From the NCBI GenBank assembly GCA_903838095.1, contig CAILXE010000363.1:1-7373 (forward strand): a DNA stretch of 7,373 nt. Direction: 5' to 3'. This document shows positions 1-6,620 of this stretch, piece after piece (within the stretch, counting starts at the first letter, position 1; each line of letters starts with the position of its first letter). This DNA is from an uncultured Chlorobiaceae bacterium. Its GTDB lineage: Bacteria > Bacteroidota > Chlorobiia > Chlorobiales > Chlorobiaceae. Made by a program: the position numbers and the translations under genes. A model generated the notes under the pieces. It ran no database searches, was not told the DNA's origin, and saw only the letters and a list, made by a program, of their open reading frames with translations.

Positions 1-1887
1 AACTCTTGCGTTTCGGTCATGCAGGGATCGCAGCCAACGGTCATTGAAAATTCGGAGGGTAATCGTACGACCCCTTCCATTATAGCTTTGACAAAAACTG
101 GTGACCGTCTGGTTGGGCAGGCAGCAAAAAGACAGGCCATTACCAACCCGAAGAATACTATTTTTTCCATTAAACGTTTTATGGGGCGTAAATACGAGGA
201 GATAACAAGCGAAAAAAAACTTGCCCCTTATGAGATTATTAATGAAAATGGTGAGGCACGCGTAAAAATTAACGATAAAGTATACTCGCCCCAGGAAGTG
301 TCGGCAATGATTCTTCAGAAGATGAAGCAGACTGCGGAAGACTTTCTTGGTGAAAAAGTTACTGAAGCGGTTATCACCGTGCCTGCTTACTTCAATGACG
401 CTCAGAGACAGGCCACGAAAGATGCCGGTCGTATAGCCGGACTTGATGTCAAGCGCATCATCAATGAACCGACGGCTGCTGCTCTGGCTTATGGCCTCGA
501 CAGAAAACAGACAAGTGAAAAGGTGGCGGTTTTTGACCTTGGTGGCGGAACATTTGATATCTCGGTGCTTGAGCTTGGCGACGGTGTTTTTGAAGTTAAA
601 TCAACTGACGGAGACACGCATCTCGGCGGCGATGATTTTGACCAGAAAATTATTGATTACGTTGCTGACGAGTTTAAAAAGCAGGAAGGTATTGATCTGC
701 GCAAGGATGCCATTACGCTGCAGCGTCTTAAAGAGGCCGCAGAAAAGGCAAAAATCGAACTTTCGTCAAGAACTGACACTGAAATTAACTTGCCTTTTAT
801 AACGGCAACCCAGGAAGGGCCGAAACATCTTGTCATCAATCTGACCCGTGCCAAATTTGAGGCCTTGTGTGCCGACCTGTTTGACAAGATTCTTGATCCA
901 TGCCGTCGTGCAATCAAGAATTCGAAAGTTGAGATGAAGGAGATTGATGAGGTCGTGCTTGTTGGCGGCTCAACACGCATACCGAAAGTACAGACGCTGG
1001 TGAAGGACTTTTTTGGAAAGGAGCCCAACAAAAGCGTTAATCCTGATGAAGTTGTGGCGATCGGTGCGGCAATCCAGGGTGGTGTTCTGAAAGGCGATGT
1101 CACTGACGTGCTTCTGCTTGATGTCACTCCGCTGTCACTTGGTATCGAAACGCTTGGCGGCGTGATGACAAAGCTTATTGACGCAAACACCACCATTCCA
1201 ACGAAAAAGCAGGAGGTGTTTTCAACTGCCGGAGACAACCAGACCTCTGTTGAGGTTCACGTCCTGCAGGGTGAGCGCCCAATGGCGAACGATAACAAAA
1301 CTCTGGGGCGTTTTCACCTTGGCGATATTCCTCCTTCTCCAAGAGGCATCCCGCAGATTGAGGTCACGTTTGACATCGACTCAAACGGCATTCTTCATGT
1401 TTCAGCAAAAGATAAGGCAACCGGAAAGGAGCAGAGCATAAAAATCGAGTCGAGCAGCAAACTCACTGACGCTGAAATCAATAAAATGAAGGACGATGCA
1501 AAAGCTCATGCTGCCGAAGACCAGAAACGCAAAGAAGAGATCGACACGAGAAATATTGCTGACTCTCTGATTTTCAGCACTGAAAAGCAGTTGAAAGAGC
1601 TTGGCGATAAAATACCTGCCGACAAGCGTCCTGCACTGGAAGGTTCTCTGGAAAAACTCAAGGAGGCCTACAAAAACGGCACCATTGAGTCGATAAAAAG
1701 CGCGATGGAGGAGGTGAACAAGGAGTGGAGCGAGATTGCTTCTAATCTCTATCAGTCACCAGGGCCGGATTCGTCACAGCCGGCATCCGACGGACAGCAT
1801 GACGGCAGCGGAAAAAGCAGCAAGGCTGGCGGAGATGGCAACGTTGAAAATGCGGAATACGAAGTCATTAACGACAACGAGAAGTAA
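1..1887 (+). CDS. dnaK: Chaperone protein DnaK (Hsp70), 5'-truncated by the window edge
   Basis: ATP-dependent cytoplasmic Hsp70 that binds exposed hydrophobic peptides, working with DnaJ and GrpE. The frame is open from base 1 (N-S-C-V-S-V before the first in-window Met at 19), so about 12 codons carrying the usual MGKIIGIDLGTT start lie outside; 628 residues are visible. The nucleotide-binding domain fills about 1-1105 with [32 protein letters not shown], the phosphate-2 loop [12 protein letters not shown] and the adenosine motif [13 protein letters not shown]. The interdomain linker VLLLD is at 1108-1122, followed by the beta substrate-binding domain ([23 protein letters not shown]) and the alpha-helical lid to about 1740. 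A Gly/Ser/Asp-rich tail ends in [11 protein letters not shown]. The length matches E. coli DnaK (638). No frameshift is seen. Any heat-shock promoter or CIRCE element would lie upstream, outside the window. The wording of the sequence resembles Chlorobium DnaK. Confidence 0.98.
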   Translation, partial: NSCVSVMQGSQPTVIENSEGNRTTPSIIALTKTGDRLVGQAAKRQAITNPKNTIFSIKRFMGRKYEEITSEKKLAPYEIINENGEARVKINDKVYSPQEVSAMILQKMKQTAEDFLGEKVTEAVITVPAYFNDAQRQATKDAGRIAGLDVKRIINEPTAAALAYGLDRKQTSEKVAVFDLGGGTFDISVLELGDGVFEVKSTDGDTHLGGDDFDQKIIDYVADEFKKQEGIDLRKDAITLQRLKEAAEKAKIELSSRTDTEINLPFITATQEGPKHLVINLTRAKFEALCADLFDKILDPCRRAIKNSKVEMKEIDEVVLVGGSTRIPKVQTLVKDFFGKEPNKSVNPDEVVAIGAAIQGGVLKGDVTDVLLLDVTPLSLGIETLGGVMTKLIDANTTIPTKKQEVFSTAGDNQTSVEVHVLQGERPMANDNKTLGRFHLGDIPPSPRGIPQIEVTFDIDSNGILHVSAKDKATGKEQSIKIESSSKLTDAEINKMKDDAKAHAAEDQKRKEEIDTRNIADSLIFSTEKQLKELGDKIPADKRPALEGSLEKLKEAYKNGTIESIKSAMEEVNKEWSEIASNLYQSPGPDSSQPASDGQHDGSGKSSKAGGDGNVENAEYEVINDNEK

Positions 1888-1917
1888 TCTTTGACAAGCT
1901 GAAAATCTTGTTTTACG

Positions 1918-1950
1918 CAAAGGGATTCGTCATGAATCCCTTTGTTATTT
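1918..1950 (+). terminator. Intrinsic terminator of dnaK
   Basis: A perfect 11-bp stem, CAAAGGGATTC (1918-1928) with GAATCCCTTTG (1934-1944), encloses a 5-nt loop GTCAT. The T-rich run TTATTT follows, 31 nt after the dnaK stop codon. On the opposite strand the stem is followed by CGTAAAAC with no T run, so it should work for + strand transcription only. It separates dnaK from the small downstream gene. Confidence 0.85.
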
Positions 1951-1952
1951 AA

Positions 1953-1996
1953 CCGGGTTTTGCTAATTTGAAGCCTGTTGAAGGCAGGACACCCGG
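1953..1996. repeat. Nested inverted repeat in the dnaK-downstream intergenic region
   Basis: The outer arms CCGGGT (1953-1958) and ACCCGG (1991-1996) are exact reverse complements. Between them lies a second hairpin, GCCT (1973-1976) with AGGC (1982-1985). The interior also holds a 10-bp-spaced direct repeat TTGAAG (1968-1973 and 1978-1983). No T run follows, so it does not look like a terminator. It sits directly upstream of the possible -10 box of the next gene and could be an operator or an RNA structure. The function is not known. Confidence 0.4.
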
Positions 1997-2003
1997 AGTG
2001 TGT

Positions 2004-2011
2004 TATATTTG
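2004..2011 (+). promoter_or_regulatory. Possible promoter -10/-7 element for the 2033 gene
   Basis: TATATTTG at 2004-2011 fits the TAnnTTTG element used by the primary sigma factor in Bacteroidetes, the sister phylum of Chlorobi; it also contains a passable TATATT -10 box. A TTGAAG at 1978-1983 could be the upstream element, but the 20-bp spacing is long for a sigma-70 promoter. Transcription would start near 2015-2020, just before the ATG at 2033. This is inference from motif and position only. Confidence 0.3.
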
Positions 2012-2032
2012 CAAATTTTAACCGTGCAAACA

Positions 2033-2467
2033 ATGCAACCTCAGCTCAGCCGTCCGAACACCGGCATAAACCAAGTCAGAGTCAGTACCGCAGGACCATG
2101 GTCAGGCAATGCGGCTCACAAAGTTGAAAAATATTATATCACTTCGGCGAAAAGGGATAATTATAATAAGCTTCAGGTCCAGATAAGCCCATCCTCTGGA
2201 CGCAGGAAGTTGTCGCCAACAAAAGAAATGATCAACAAGATTATTTCAGGTGAAATTGAACTTTTTGTGCTGACAACACAGCCTGATATCGGTATTGATA
2301 TCAACAAGAAAGTGATTGACAACGAAAACCGCTATGTCATTGATTTTGACAAACGTGGAATAAAGTGGACCATGAGGGACATTCCTGTCTTTTATGATTC
2401 ACTTGATCAGAAGCTTTGTGTTGAGATTGATCGGCGCACCTACACACTTGATGAGTTTTTCAAGTAA
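2033..2467 (+). CDS. Conserved-looking hypothetical protein, 144 aa
   Basis: I do not recognise this family. It is a small, charged, soluble protein without a signal peptide or membrane segment. The first 25 or so residues are polar and probably disordered ([13 protein letters not shown], then [13 protein letters not shown]). The rest alternates strand- and helix-like stretches: [19 protein letters not shown], a helix around [19 protein letters not shown], then [17 protein letters not shown] and a C-terminal [15 protein letters not shown]. The start is uncertain: the ATG at 2033 is chosen because the possible -10 element (2004-2011) lies just upstream, but an in-frame GTG at 2000 (155 aa) and a GTG at 2024 are open, and none has a well-placed ribosome site. 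It stands alone on the + strand between the dnaK terminator and the convergent Tol operon. The open frame runs full length with no competing gene, which supports it as real coding sequence. Confidence 0.75.
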   Translation: MQPQLSRPNTGINQVRVSTAGPWSGNAAHKVEKYYITSAKRDNYNKLQVQISPSSGRRKLSPTKEMINKIISGEIELFVLTTQPDIGIDINKKVIDNENRYVIDFDKRGIKWTMRDIPVFYDSLDQKLCVEIDRRTYTLDEFFK

Positions 2468-2480
2468 CTGTTTGAACGAA

Positions 2481-2530
2481 CTCCAGGCGGGACTATCGTA
2501 ATTTTTTCTTTGCTAATCCCGCTTCAGGAG
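2481..2530. other. Stem-loop at the convergent gene ends
   Basis: GCGGGA (2487-2492) pairs with TCCCGC (2517-2522), and CTCC (2481-2484) with GGAG (2527-2530), across a 24-nt loop. It spans the gap between the + strand gene stop (2467) and the cpoB stop (2493) and runs into the cpoB 3' end. The loop contains TTTTTT, but no T run follows the stem on either strand, so it is not a canonical intrinsic terminator. Its position still suggests a shared transcript-end structure. Confidence 0.3.
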
Positions 2531-3269
2531 ACGTTGGGTAGACGTAGGCCAGATCTTTATACCTTGCACGAGCATTGACTGAATCTCCTATCGCTTCGAA
2601 AGAGAGCGCCTGTTTGTACAGGGCTGTGGCTCTTCTGTTGCTTTTGGTATATTTGGAAATGACTACCTGATATTCCAAAATTGCTTTTTCATACCATTTC
2701 TCTGCAAAATAGCTTTCGGCAACAAAAAACTGGGCGTCATCAACAAGATCAGATTTTGAAAAGGCCTGCATCAATTTGCTGAAACTCTCCCGAGCTTCAT
2801 TATATCTTTTTTTGTCGAGCTTTTCCTGCCCCTCACGCAACAACTCTGCATCAGTCACGGCAATGGGAGCAGATCCGCCGTTTTGCGCGGAAGCTGTTGC
2901 GGCTGAAGGTGATGCTTCTTTTCCAAGCCCAAGATATTGTTCAATTTTTTCTAATCTTGTAACAATATCGTCATACTGGCTGACCAGTAGAGAGTCTTCG
3001 GCGCTGAGACGCCTGAAGGCTTTATCATTACTTTGCGCAATTTCAGTGGACTTGTGAGACACCTCTTCAATACGACCCTGTAAACGCAAAATATCATCAC
3101 GAACTTGCTGGACATCGGCAAAAGAGCCCGCCGTCTGTGATTTGATTGTTTCAGACTCGGTTTTCAGCTTTCGGACATCATACTCCACAACATTAAGGTC
3201 CTCCTTTGATGCACACGATACCAGTGCAAAAAACGGTAAATAAAGAAATGGCTTAATCTTTTTATTCAT
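2493..3269 (-). CDS. cpoB: Tol-Pal associated TPR lipoprotein CpoB/YbgF
   Basis: Periplasmic coiled-coil/TPR protein which in E. coli interacts with TolA and coordinates outer-membrane constriction with cell-wall synthesis at division. Residues 1-18 form a lipoprotein signal ending in the lipobox LVSC with Cys19; the following Ala-Ser rather than Asp predicts outer-membrane sorting. Residues about 25-112 form a heptad-like charged coiled coil, then comes an Ala/Ser linker (115-135), and about 138-258 contain three TPR-like units (REGQEKLDKKRYNEARESF; DAQFFVAESYFAEKWYEKAI; ATALYKQALSFEAIGDSVNA). The length, 258, is close to E. coli CpoB (263), but that protein is soluble, so the lipobox is a difference. 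It is the last gene of the operon, 78 bp after pal. A BamD-like protein was considered, but gene order and the coiled coil favour CpoB. No clear ribosome site is visible. Confidence 0.85.
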   Translation of the reverse strand: MNKKIKPFLYLPFFALVSCASKEDLNVVEYDVRKLKTESETIKSQTAGSFADVQQVRDDILRLQGRIEEVSHKSTEIAQSNDKAFRRLSAEDSLLVSQYDDIVTRLEKIEQYLGLGKEASPSAATASAQNGGSAPIAVTDAELLREGQEKLDKKRYNEARESFSKLMQAFSKSDLVDDAQFFVAESYFAEKWYEKAILEYQVVISKYTKSNRRATALYKQALSFEAIGDSVNARARYKDLAYVYPTSPEAGLAKKKLR

Positions 3270-3347
3270 TCATCATAAAGGTTTATGTACCAGAATTCAT
3301 CGTTGGCTTGCACCATTTCTTTATTCACCGGCAATCAGAAATAACGG

Positions 3348-3878
3348 TTATTTTTTTATGACAAAGTGCGCTCTGCGGTTTTTCGCCCACGCGTCCTCTC
3401 CTGTATTCGTATCAAAAGGCTTCTCTTCACCAAAACTGACAGCTTCAAGACGGGATGGCGCCACACCAAGTTTTTTCAGATATTCCTTGGCCGTTGTCGC
3501 CCGGCGCTCGCCAAGGGCAAGATTGTATTCTGCCGTTCCCCTGCTGTCGCAATGCCCTTCAATCAAAACTTTGGTGAGAGAGTTGTTGTCAAGCCATCCT
3601 GCATTTTGCTTTAACTGCGCCTGGGCATCTGCTCCAAGTGCTGAACTGTCAAAATCAAAAAAGGCATCTCCCAGCGGGCCTGTCTGCCAACGGTCAAAAC
3701 CATAACCAGAAGGTGATGGCGCAGACGTCACCGGTGAAGCCGATGCCGCAGGGACATTTGTCGCTGGAGGGGTAACGTTGCTTTCTTGTTTTTCAGGAGA
3801 AGTCACTGCTGTTTGTGATGAACAGCCAGCCGTCGCCATCATGGCAAGAAAAACAATCCCTTTTATACTTTTATTCAT
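3348..3878 (-). CDS. pal: Peptidoglycan-associated lipoprotein Pal
   Basis: Outer-membrane lipoprotein that binds peptidoglycan non-covalently and is released or relocated by the TolQRA-TolB machine. The signal peptide ends in the lipobox TAGC with Cys19 followed by Ser-Ser, consistent with outer-membrane sorting. Residues 22-65 are a Pro/Ser/Thr/Ala-rich flexible linker. The OmpA-like domain covers about 70-176, with FFDFDSSAL (73-81), [22 protein letters not shown] (106-127) and [11 protein letters not shown] at the end. Asp111 and Arg126 correspond to the family's diaminopimelate-binding Asp and Arg. Total length is 176, typical for Pal (173 in E. coli). The ATG at 3878 has an upstream GGAG at 3888-3891. 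It lies between tolB and cpoB on the same strand, the standard order. Confidence 0.96.
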   Translation of the reverse strand: MNKSIKGIVFLAMMATAGCSSQTAVTSPEKQESNVTPPATNVPAASASPVTSAPSPSGYGFDRWQTGPLGDAFFDFDSSALGADAQAQLKQNAGWLDNNSLTKVLIEGHCDSRGTAEYNLALGERRATTAKEYLKKLGVAPSRLEAVSFGEEKPFDTNTGEDAWAKNRRAHFVIKK

Positions 3879-3887
3879 GAGTGTATG

Positions 3888-3891
3888 CTCC
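3888..3891 (-). promoter_or_regulatory. Ribosome binding site of pal
   Basis: GGAG on the minus strand, 9 nt before the ATG of pal. It supports the start at 3878 and is one of the few recognisable Shine-Dalgarno sites in this operon. Confidence 0.55.
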
Positions 3892-3921
3892 GTTTAATGT
3901 TTTTTAGAGAGAACAAGATGC

Positions 3922-3970
3922 GTGCCTGAATTGACAGCCTGACGAGAGCAATGACGTTCAGCCGCCGCAC
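3922..3970 (-). other. Imperfect stem-loop in the tolB-pal gap
   Basis: The 111-bp gap between tolB and pal (3879-3989) is the largest inside the operon. Within it GTGC-CTGAA (3922-3930) is complementary to TTCAG (3957-3961) and GCAC (3967-3970), separated by a 5-nt CCGCC bulge, with a 26-nt loop. No T run follows in the direction of transcription, so this is not a clear terminator. It could be an mRNA processing or stability element. I found no convincing internal promoter for pal in the gap. Confidence 0.25.
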
Positions 3971-3989
3971 CTTTGACAAAAAAAAGATA

Positions 3990-5306
3990 TCACTGTCTGA
4001 ACAGCGACCAGCAAGGTTGCATCTGCTCGCCATCCATCGGCAACAAAGGTCTCTGATTTTCTCCTGTCGCATTCATAATATATAATTTTTTTACTCCCTT
4101 GCGGCTCGAAGTAAAAACGATCATACTTCCGTCAGGAGACCAGGATGGCGACTCATTCTCCGCCGAATTTGCGGTCAATTGAATCAAACCTGATCCGTCG
4201 GCACCTATCACAAAAATATTGATTTGACCTCCATTATCCATGGTGGTATAGGCAATTTTATCTCCCAAAGGCGACCAGGATGGCTGCGTATTATATCGTC
4301 CACTGAAGGTGAGACGGCTTGCCTGTCCAGACGGCAAATCCTGAATAAATATCTGGGGCGAACCGTTTCGTGTAGAAACAAAAGCCATTTTGTTGCCATC
4401 AGGAGAAAAAGAGGGTGAAACATCAATGGCGTTGCTGTTGGTAAGCCTTCTCGATACCAATCCGCCGGTTGTGATAAGATAGATCGCCTGGTCTCCCTCA
4501 AATGAGAGTGTTGTCGCCACCTCCCTGCTGTTTTTCCAGCCCGGATCTATGCTGACTCCACTTTTCTCTGCAGCCGAAGTTTTCCCATCAGAAAGATCAC
4601 GAATATAGAGAGCTGGTCGACCGGAACTGAAATCAGTATAGGCAAGATATCTTCCATCAGGCGAGAGTGATGGTGTCAGAGAAATAGTGCGGGAATTTGT
4701 CAATTGTTCAACCCCGTGTCCGTCAAAATCGCACTCATAGATCTCCTTGAAGCCGGTTTTATTCGATACAAAAACAATTTTGCTCCCGAAAACCGATTTT
4801 TTCCCGGTCAGGAATTCAACAAGATCGCTGCAGAAAGCATACCCTGTGGCACGAAACTGCTGTGGCTGGCCGTTATAGGTTTTTCGGAACAGTAATTTTG
4901 CGCCTGAAGTATCATAAACCTCCATAGCAAGCGTCATCGTGCCCGAAGTAGTGGTAACGGCGCCGCACACATACACGGCCGCCCCAACAGAATCAAGCGC
5001 TCCATAGTTAATGAGGAGATGTTCACCCTCGCCCTTGTTTTTCACATTGAGTGGAGGCGAGATCATGGAAAACGCACCGATATAATCAAGTCCGTCATGA
5101 ATAATGGTATCCAGATGCTCTGCCAGTTTCGACTCTTCTGTCGTCCTGGAATCCAGCTTGCTTACCGCCAGTGCTATTTTACCTGAGCCTTCCTTTCGGA
5201 TGGCTATGTACTCTCCCCCCGGCTCTGCTGCCAGAAGATGCAGAGGAAGAGCTATCAAAAACATGAAAACAACAGAAAAAACCTGTCTGGACAATGGCAT
5301 GGTCAC
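3990..5306 (-). CDS. tolB: Tol-Pal system beta-propeller protein TolB
   Basis: Periplasmic protein that shuttles between Pal and the TolA-like arm. A Sec signal peptide with hydrophobic core FSVVFMFLIALPLHLLA (10-26) is probably cleaved around Ala26-Ala27. The TolB N-terminal domain covers about 30-170. The propeller covers about 174-438, with repeated blade signatures: TPSLSPDGRYLAYT (211-224), SPSFSPDGNKMAFVS (297-311), QPSWSPLGDKIAYT (341-354), SPSWSPDGSMIVFTS (386-400) and the closing PCWSLF (431-436). The blade near 254-264 has a degenerate turn (DPGWKNSREVA) instead of SPDG. Length 438 matches the family (430 in E. coli). The start is GTG at 5306 or ATG at 5300; an in-frame stop lies just upstream at 5313-5315, so no longer form with a standard start exists. 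No Shine-Dalgarno is evident. It lies 46 bp downstream of the TolA-like gene. Confidence 0.96.
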   Translation of the reverse strand: MTMPLSRQVFSVVFMFLIALPLHLLAAEPGGEYIAIRKEGSGKIALAVSKLDSRTTEESKLAEHLDTIIHDGLDYIGAFSMISPPLNVKNKGEGEHLLINYGALDSVGAAVYVCGAVTTTSGTMTLAMEVYDTSGAKLLFRKTYNGQPQQFRATGYAFCSDLVEFLTGKKSVFGSKIVFVSNKTGFKEIYECDFDGHGVEQLTNSRTISLTPSLSPDGRYLAYTDFSSGRPALYIRDLSDGKTSAAEKSGVSIDPGWKNSREVATTLSFEGDQAIYLITTGGLVSRRLTNSNAIDVSPSFSPDGNKMAFVSTRNGSPQIFIQDLPSGQASRLTFSGRYNTQPSWSPLGDKIAYTTMDNGGQINIFVIGADGSGLIQLTANSAENESPSWSPDGSMIVFTSSRKGVKKLYIMNATGENQRPLLPMDGEQMQPCWSLFRQ

Positions 5307-5352
5307 AAAAATTTATTCAGATAAGAAACTATATGGTATGAGTAAAACCACC

Positions 5353-6174
5353 TTACTTTGCAAGACCTTCAGGACTGAACACAAAACCGATCCAGACATC
5401 ACGTCCCCCCTGCTCTTTCGGCAAAATAGGAAGCGGAGAAGATTTTTCAATCGCTTTTTTGACGGAATTGTTAAGGTACTCGCTGATGGCTTTGCGGTCG
5501 AAAATAATTTGGCTGATCGTTCCATTGGCAAGAATATTGATACGCACATAGACTGCCATACCTTCACTATTTTTTAGCAGCGTTTTGGAAAATTCCCAAT
5601 TTTGCTGGATAATTGAAGCAACGGCAGCCTTGTATGGCTCTGATGTTACACCAGCGCCATATCCCTTTCCAGCGCCGGTCCGATTGTCTGCAACAGTAAC
5701 ACTCCCCGCCACGGCCGGCTTTCCTGATGTACTTATTTTTTGCTGGATGCGGGCAAGAGCGCTGTTGAGCGTCGTGATGGATGAAGGCTTCGTCGATGGA
5801 GTTTGCTTGTCGACACGTTGCTGGATGCGGGCAAGTGCCTGGTTCAGTTGAATCTGTTTTGTGGCAGGCTTCGTGGCGAGTTTGGGAGCAGGCTTTGATG
5901 CGGGAGGTCTCTCTTCAACAATCTTCGGTGCTATCGGCGTTATTGGCTGGGGCTCCTGGACAAGCGCTGGTGAAGAGATAGCTTGCTCACTGCCCATTGA
6001 ACCATGCAAAGAAACAAGAGTAACACTCACAATTTTTGGCTTGAGACGATGGTCAGTACCCCATATCTGGAAAAAAACTGACGCAAAAATCACAAAAAAA
6101 TGTATTACCGCAGCAACAGCAAGCCAGAGATAAAACTTTTTTTGAGCATCGTGCTGCTTCTGACCCGTTTTCAT
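5353..6174 (-). CDS. tolA: TonB/TolA family energy-transducing protein (functional TolA)
   Basis: Inner-membrane-anchored periplasmic arm expected to carry the proton-driven movement of TolQR to TolB/Pal. One N-terminal membrane helix covers about 14-38 (FYLWLAVAAVIHFFVIFASVF), with His25 in the position of the essential transmembrane His of E. coli TolA and TonB. A Pro/Ala/Lys-rich linker covers 68-106. Next come two copies of LN(Q/S)ALARIQQ(R/K)(V/I) at 110-121 and 136-147, then a Gly-rich hinge (166-176). A TonB/TolA C-terminal domain covers about 179-273 (YKAAVASIIQQNW, VYVRINILANGTISQIIF, LNNSVKKAIEKSSPLP, WIGFVFSPEG). At 273 residues it lacks the long helical domain of E. coli TolA (421) and resembles TonB in layout; the assignment to Tol rests on gene order between tolR and tolB. 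The start ATG at 6174 is 7 nt after the tolR stop and has a good ribosome site. Confidence 0.88.
   Translation of the reverse strand: MKTGQKQHDAQKKFYLWLAVAAVIHFFVIFASVFFQIWGTDHRLKPKIVSVTLVSLHGSMGSEQAISSPALVQEPQPITPIAPKIVEERPPASKPAPKLATKPATKQIQLNQALARIQQRVDKQTPSTKPSSITTLNSALARIQQKISTSGKPAVAGSVTVADNRTGAGKGYGAGVTSEPYKAAVASIIQQNWEFSKTLLKNSEGMAVYVRINILANGTISQIIFDRKAISEYLNNSVKKAIEKSSPLPILPKEQGGRDVWIGFVFSPEGLAK
5740..5835 (-). repeat. Two 18-bp direct repeats inside tolA
   Basis: TTGCTGGATGCGGGCAAG (+ strand) occurs at 5740-5757 and again, identically, at 5818-5835. The spacing of 78 bp is exactly 26 codons, so the reading frame is kept. The repeat encodes the core of the duplicated LNxALARIQQ segment of the protein. 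The identical DNA, codons included, suggests a fairly recent internal duplication or gene conversion. Confidence 0.85.
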
Positions 6175-6175
6175 A

Positions 6176-6183
6176 CACCCCTT
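6176..6183 (-). promoter_or_regulatory. Ribosome binding site of tolA overlapping the tolR stop
   Basis: AAGGGGTG on the minus strand resembles AAGGAGGTG with one base missing, and the AGG core lies 5 nt before the ATG at 6174. Its first two bases are the last two of the tolR TAA (6182-6184). This arrangement suggests translational coupling of tolR and tolA. Confidence 0.6.
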
Positions 6184-6604
6184 ATCTTCCGCCTTGCTGT
6201 ATGCCTGAAGCAGGTTCAGTCACCATTCCAATTTTTTCAATCCCGGCATCCCTGATCTGGGCCATGACGTCCATCACCACTCCGTAAGGCAGGGATTTAT
6301 CGGCTTTAATATAAACCTCTTTTACCTGCTTGATATCAAGAATCAGTGGCAACTGTTTGCGCACTTCGGAAGTATTTATCTGCGCATCATTAATAAAAAC
6401 ATGCCCGGAACCATCAATACTGATCATCAGACTTTTGGCATCGACATCCATTTGTCCATGAGAGGTTTGCGGCGTGTCAACCTTCACTCCATGAGTCATC
6501 ATCGGTGCTGTAACCATAAAAATAATCAACAACACCAGCATGACATCAACAAAAGGAGTCACGTTGATATCACCCATCAACCTCGATTTTCCGGAAGTGA
6601 TCAT
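6182..6604 (-). CDS. tolR: Tol-Pal system protein TolR (ExbD/TolR family)
   Basis: Stator/plug component of the inner-membrane proton-driven motor with TolQ. A single membrane helix, about 15-34 (VTPFVDVMLVLLIIFMVTAP), follows the family signature MGDINVTPFVD. Asp20 is the equivalent of the essential proton-carrying Asp23 of E. coli TolR. The periplasmic domain, about 40-130, includes SLMISIDGSGHVFIND, VYIKADKSLPYGVVMDVMAQIRDAGIEKIGMVTEP. It has 140 residues, as usual for the family (142 in E. coli). The frame is open further upstream, to 6703, but that part overlaps tolQ and has no family resemblance; the ATG at 6604 puts the signature at the expected distance. It begins 16 nt after tolQ and ends 7 nt before tolA. 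No clear ribosome site, so coupling to tolQ is likely. Confidence 0.95.
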   Translation of the reverse strand: MITSGKSRLMGDINVTPFVDVMLVLLIIFMVTAPMMTHGVKVDTPQTSHGQMDVDAKSLMISIDGSGHVFINDAQINTSEVRKQLPLILDIKQVKEVYIKADKSLPYGVVMDVMAQIRDAGIEKIGMVTEPASGIQQGGR

Positions 6605-6620
6605 AGTCGGGATGTATACT

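Noticed and set aside
657..1238. 193-codon open frame on the minus strand inside dnaK
   Set aside because: It is antisense to the conserved ATPase domain of dnaK. Long antisense frames are common in dnaK because of its codon pattern, and the translation (Ser/Thr/Arg-rich) resembles no family.
1891..1919. TTGACA at 1891 with a weak TACGCA 17 bp later, resembling a promoter
   Set aside because: The -10 match is poor and transcription would run straight into the dnaK terminator at 1918-1950.
3340..3357. AATAAC-G-GTTATT palindrome followed by a T run on the + strand
   Set aside because: The stem is short with an impossibly small loop unless it is opened further, and no + strand gene precedes it. 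The T run encodes the Lys-Lys end of Pal on the other strand.
3875..4072. 65-codon minus-strand frame across the tolB end and the tolB-pal gap
   Set aside because: Most of it overlaps the conserved end of tolB in another frame; the product is Arg/Cys-rich, with no ribosome site or family features.
5104..5577. 157-codon plus-strand frame opposite tolB/tolA
   Set aside because: It is antisense to two well-supported genes, and the protein has low complexity and no recognisable motif.
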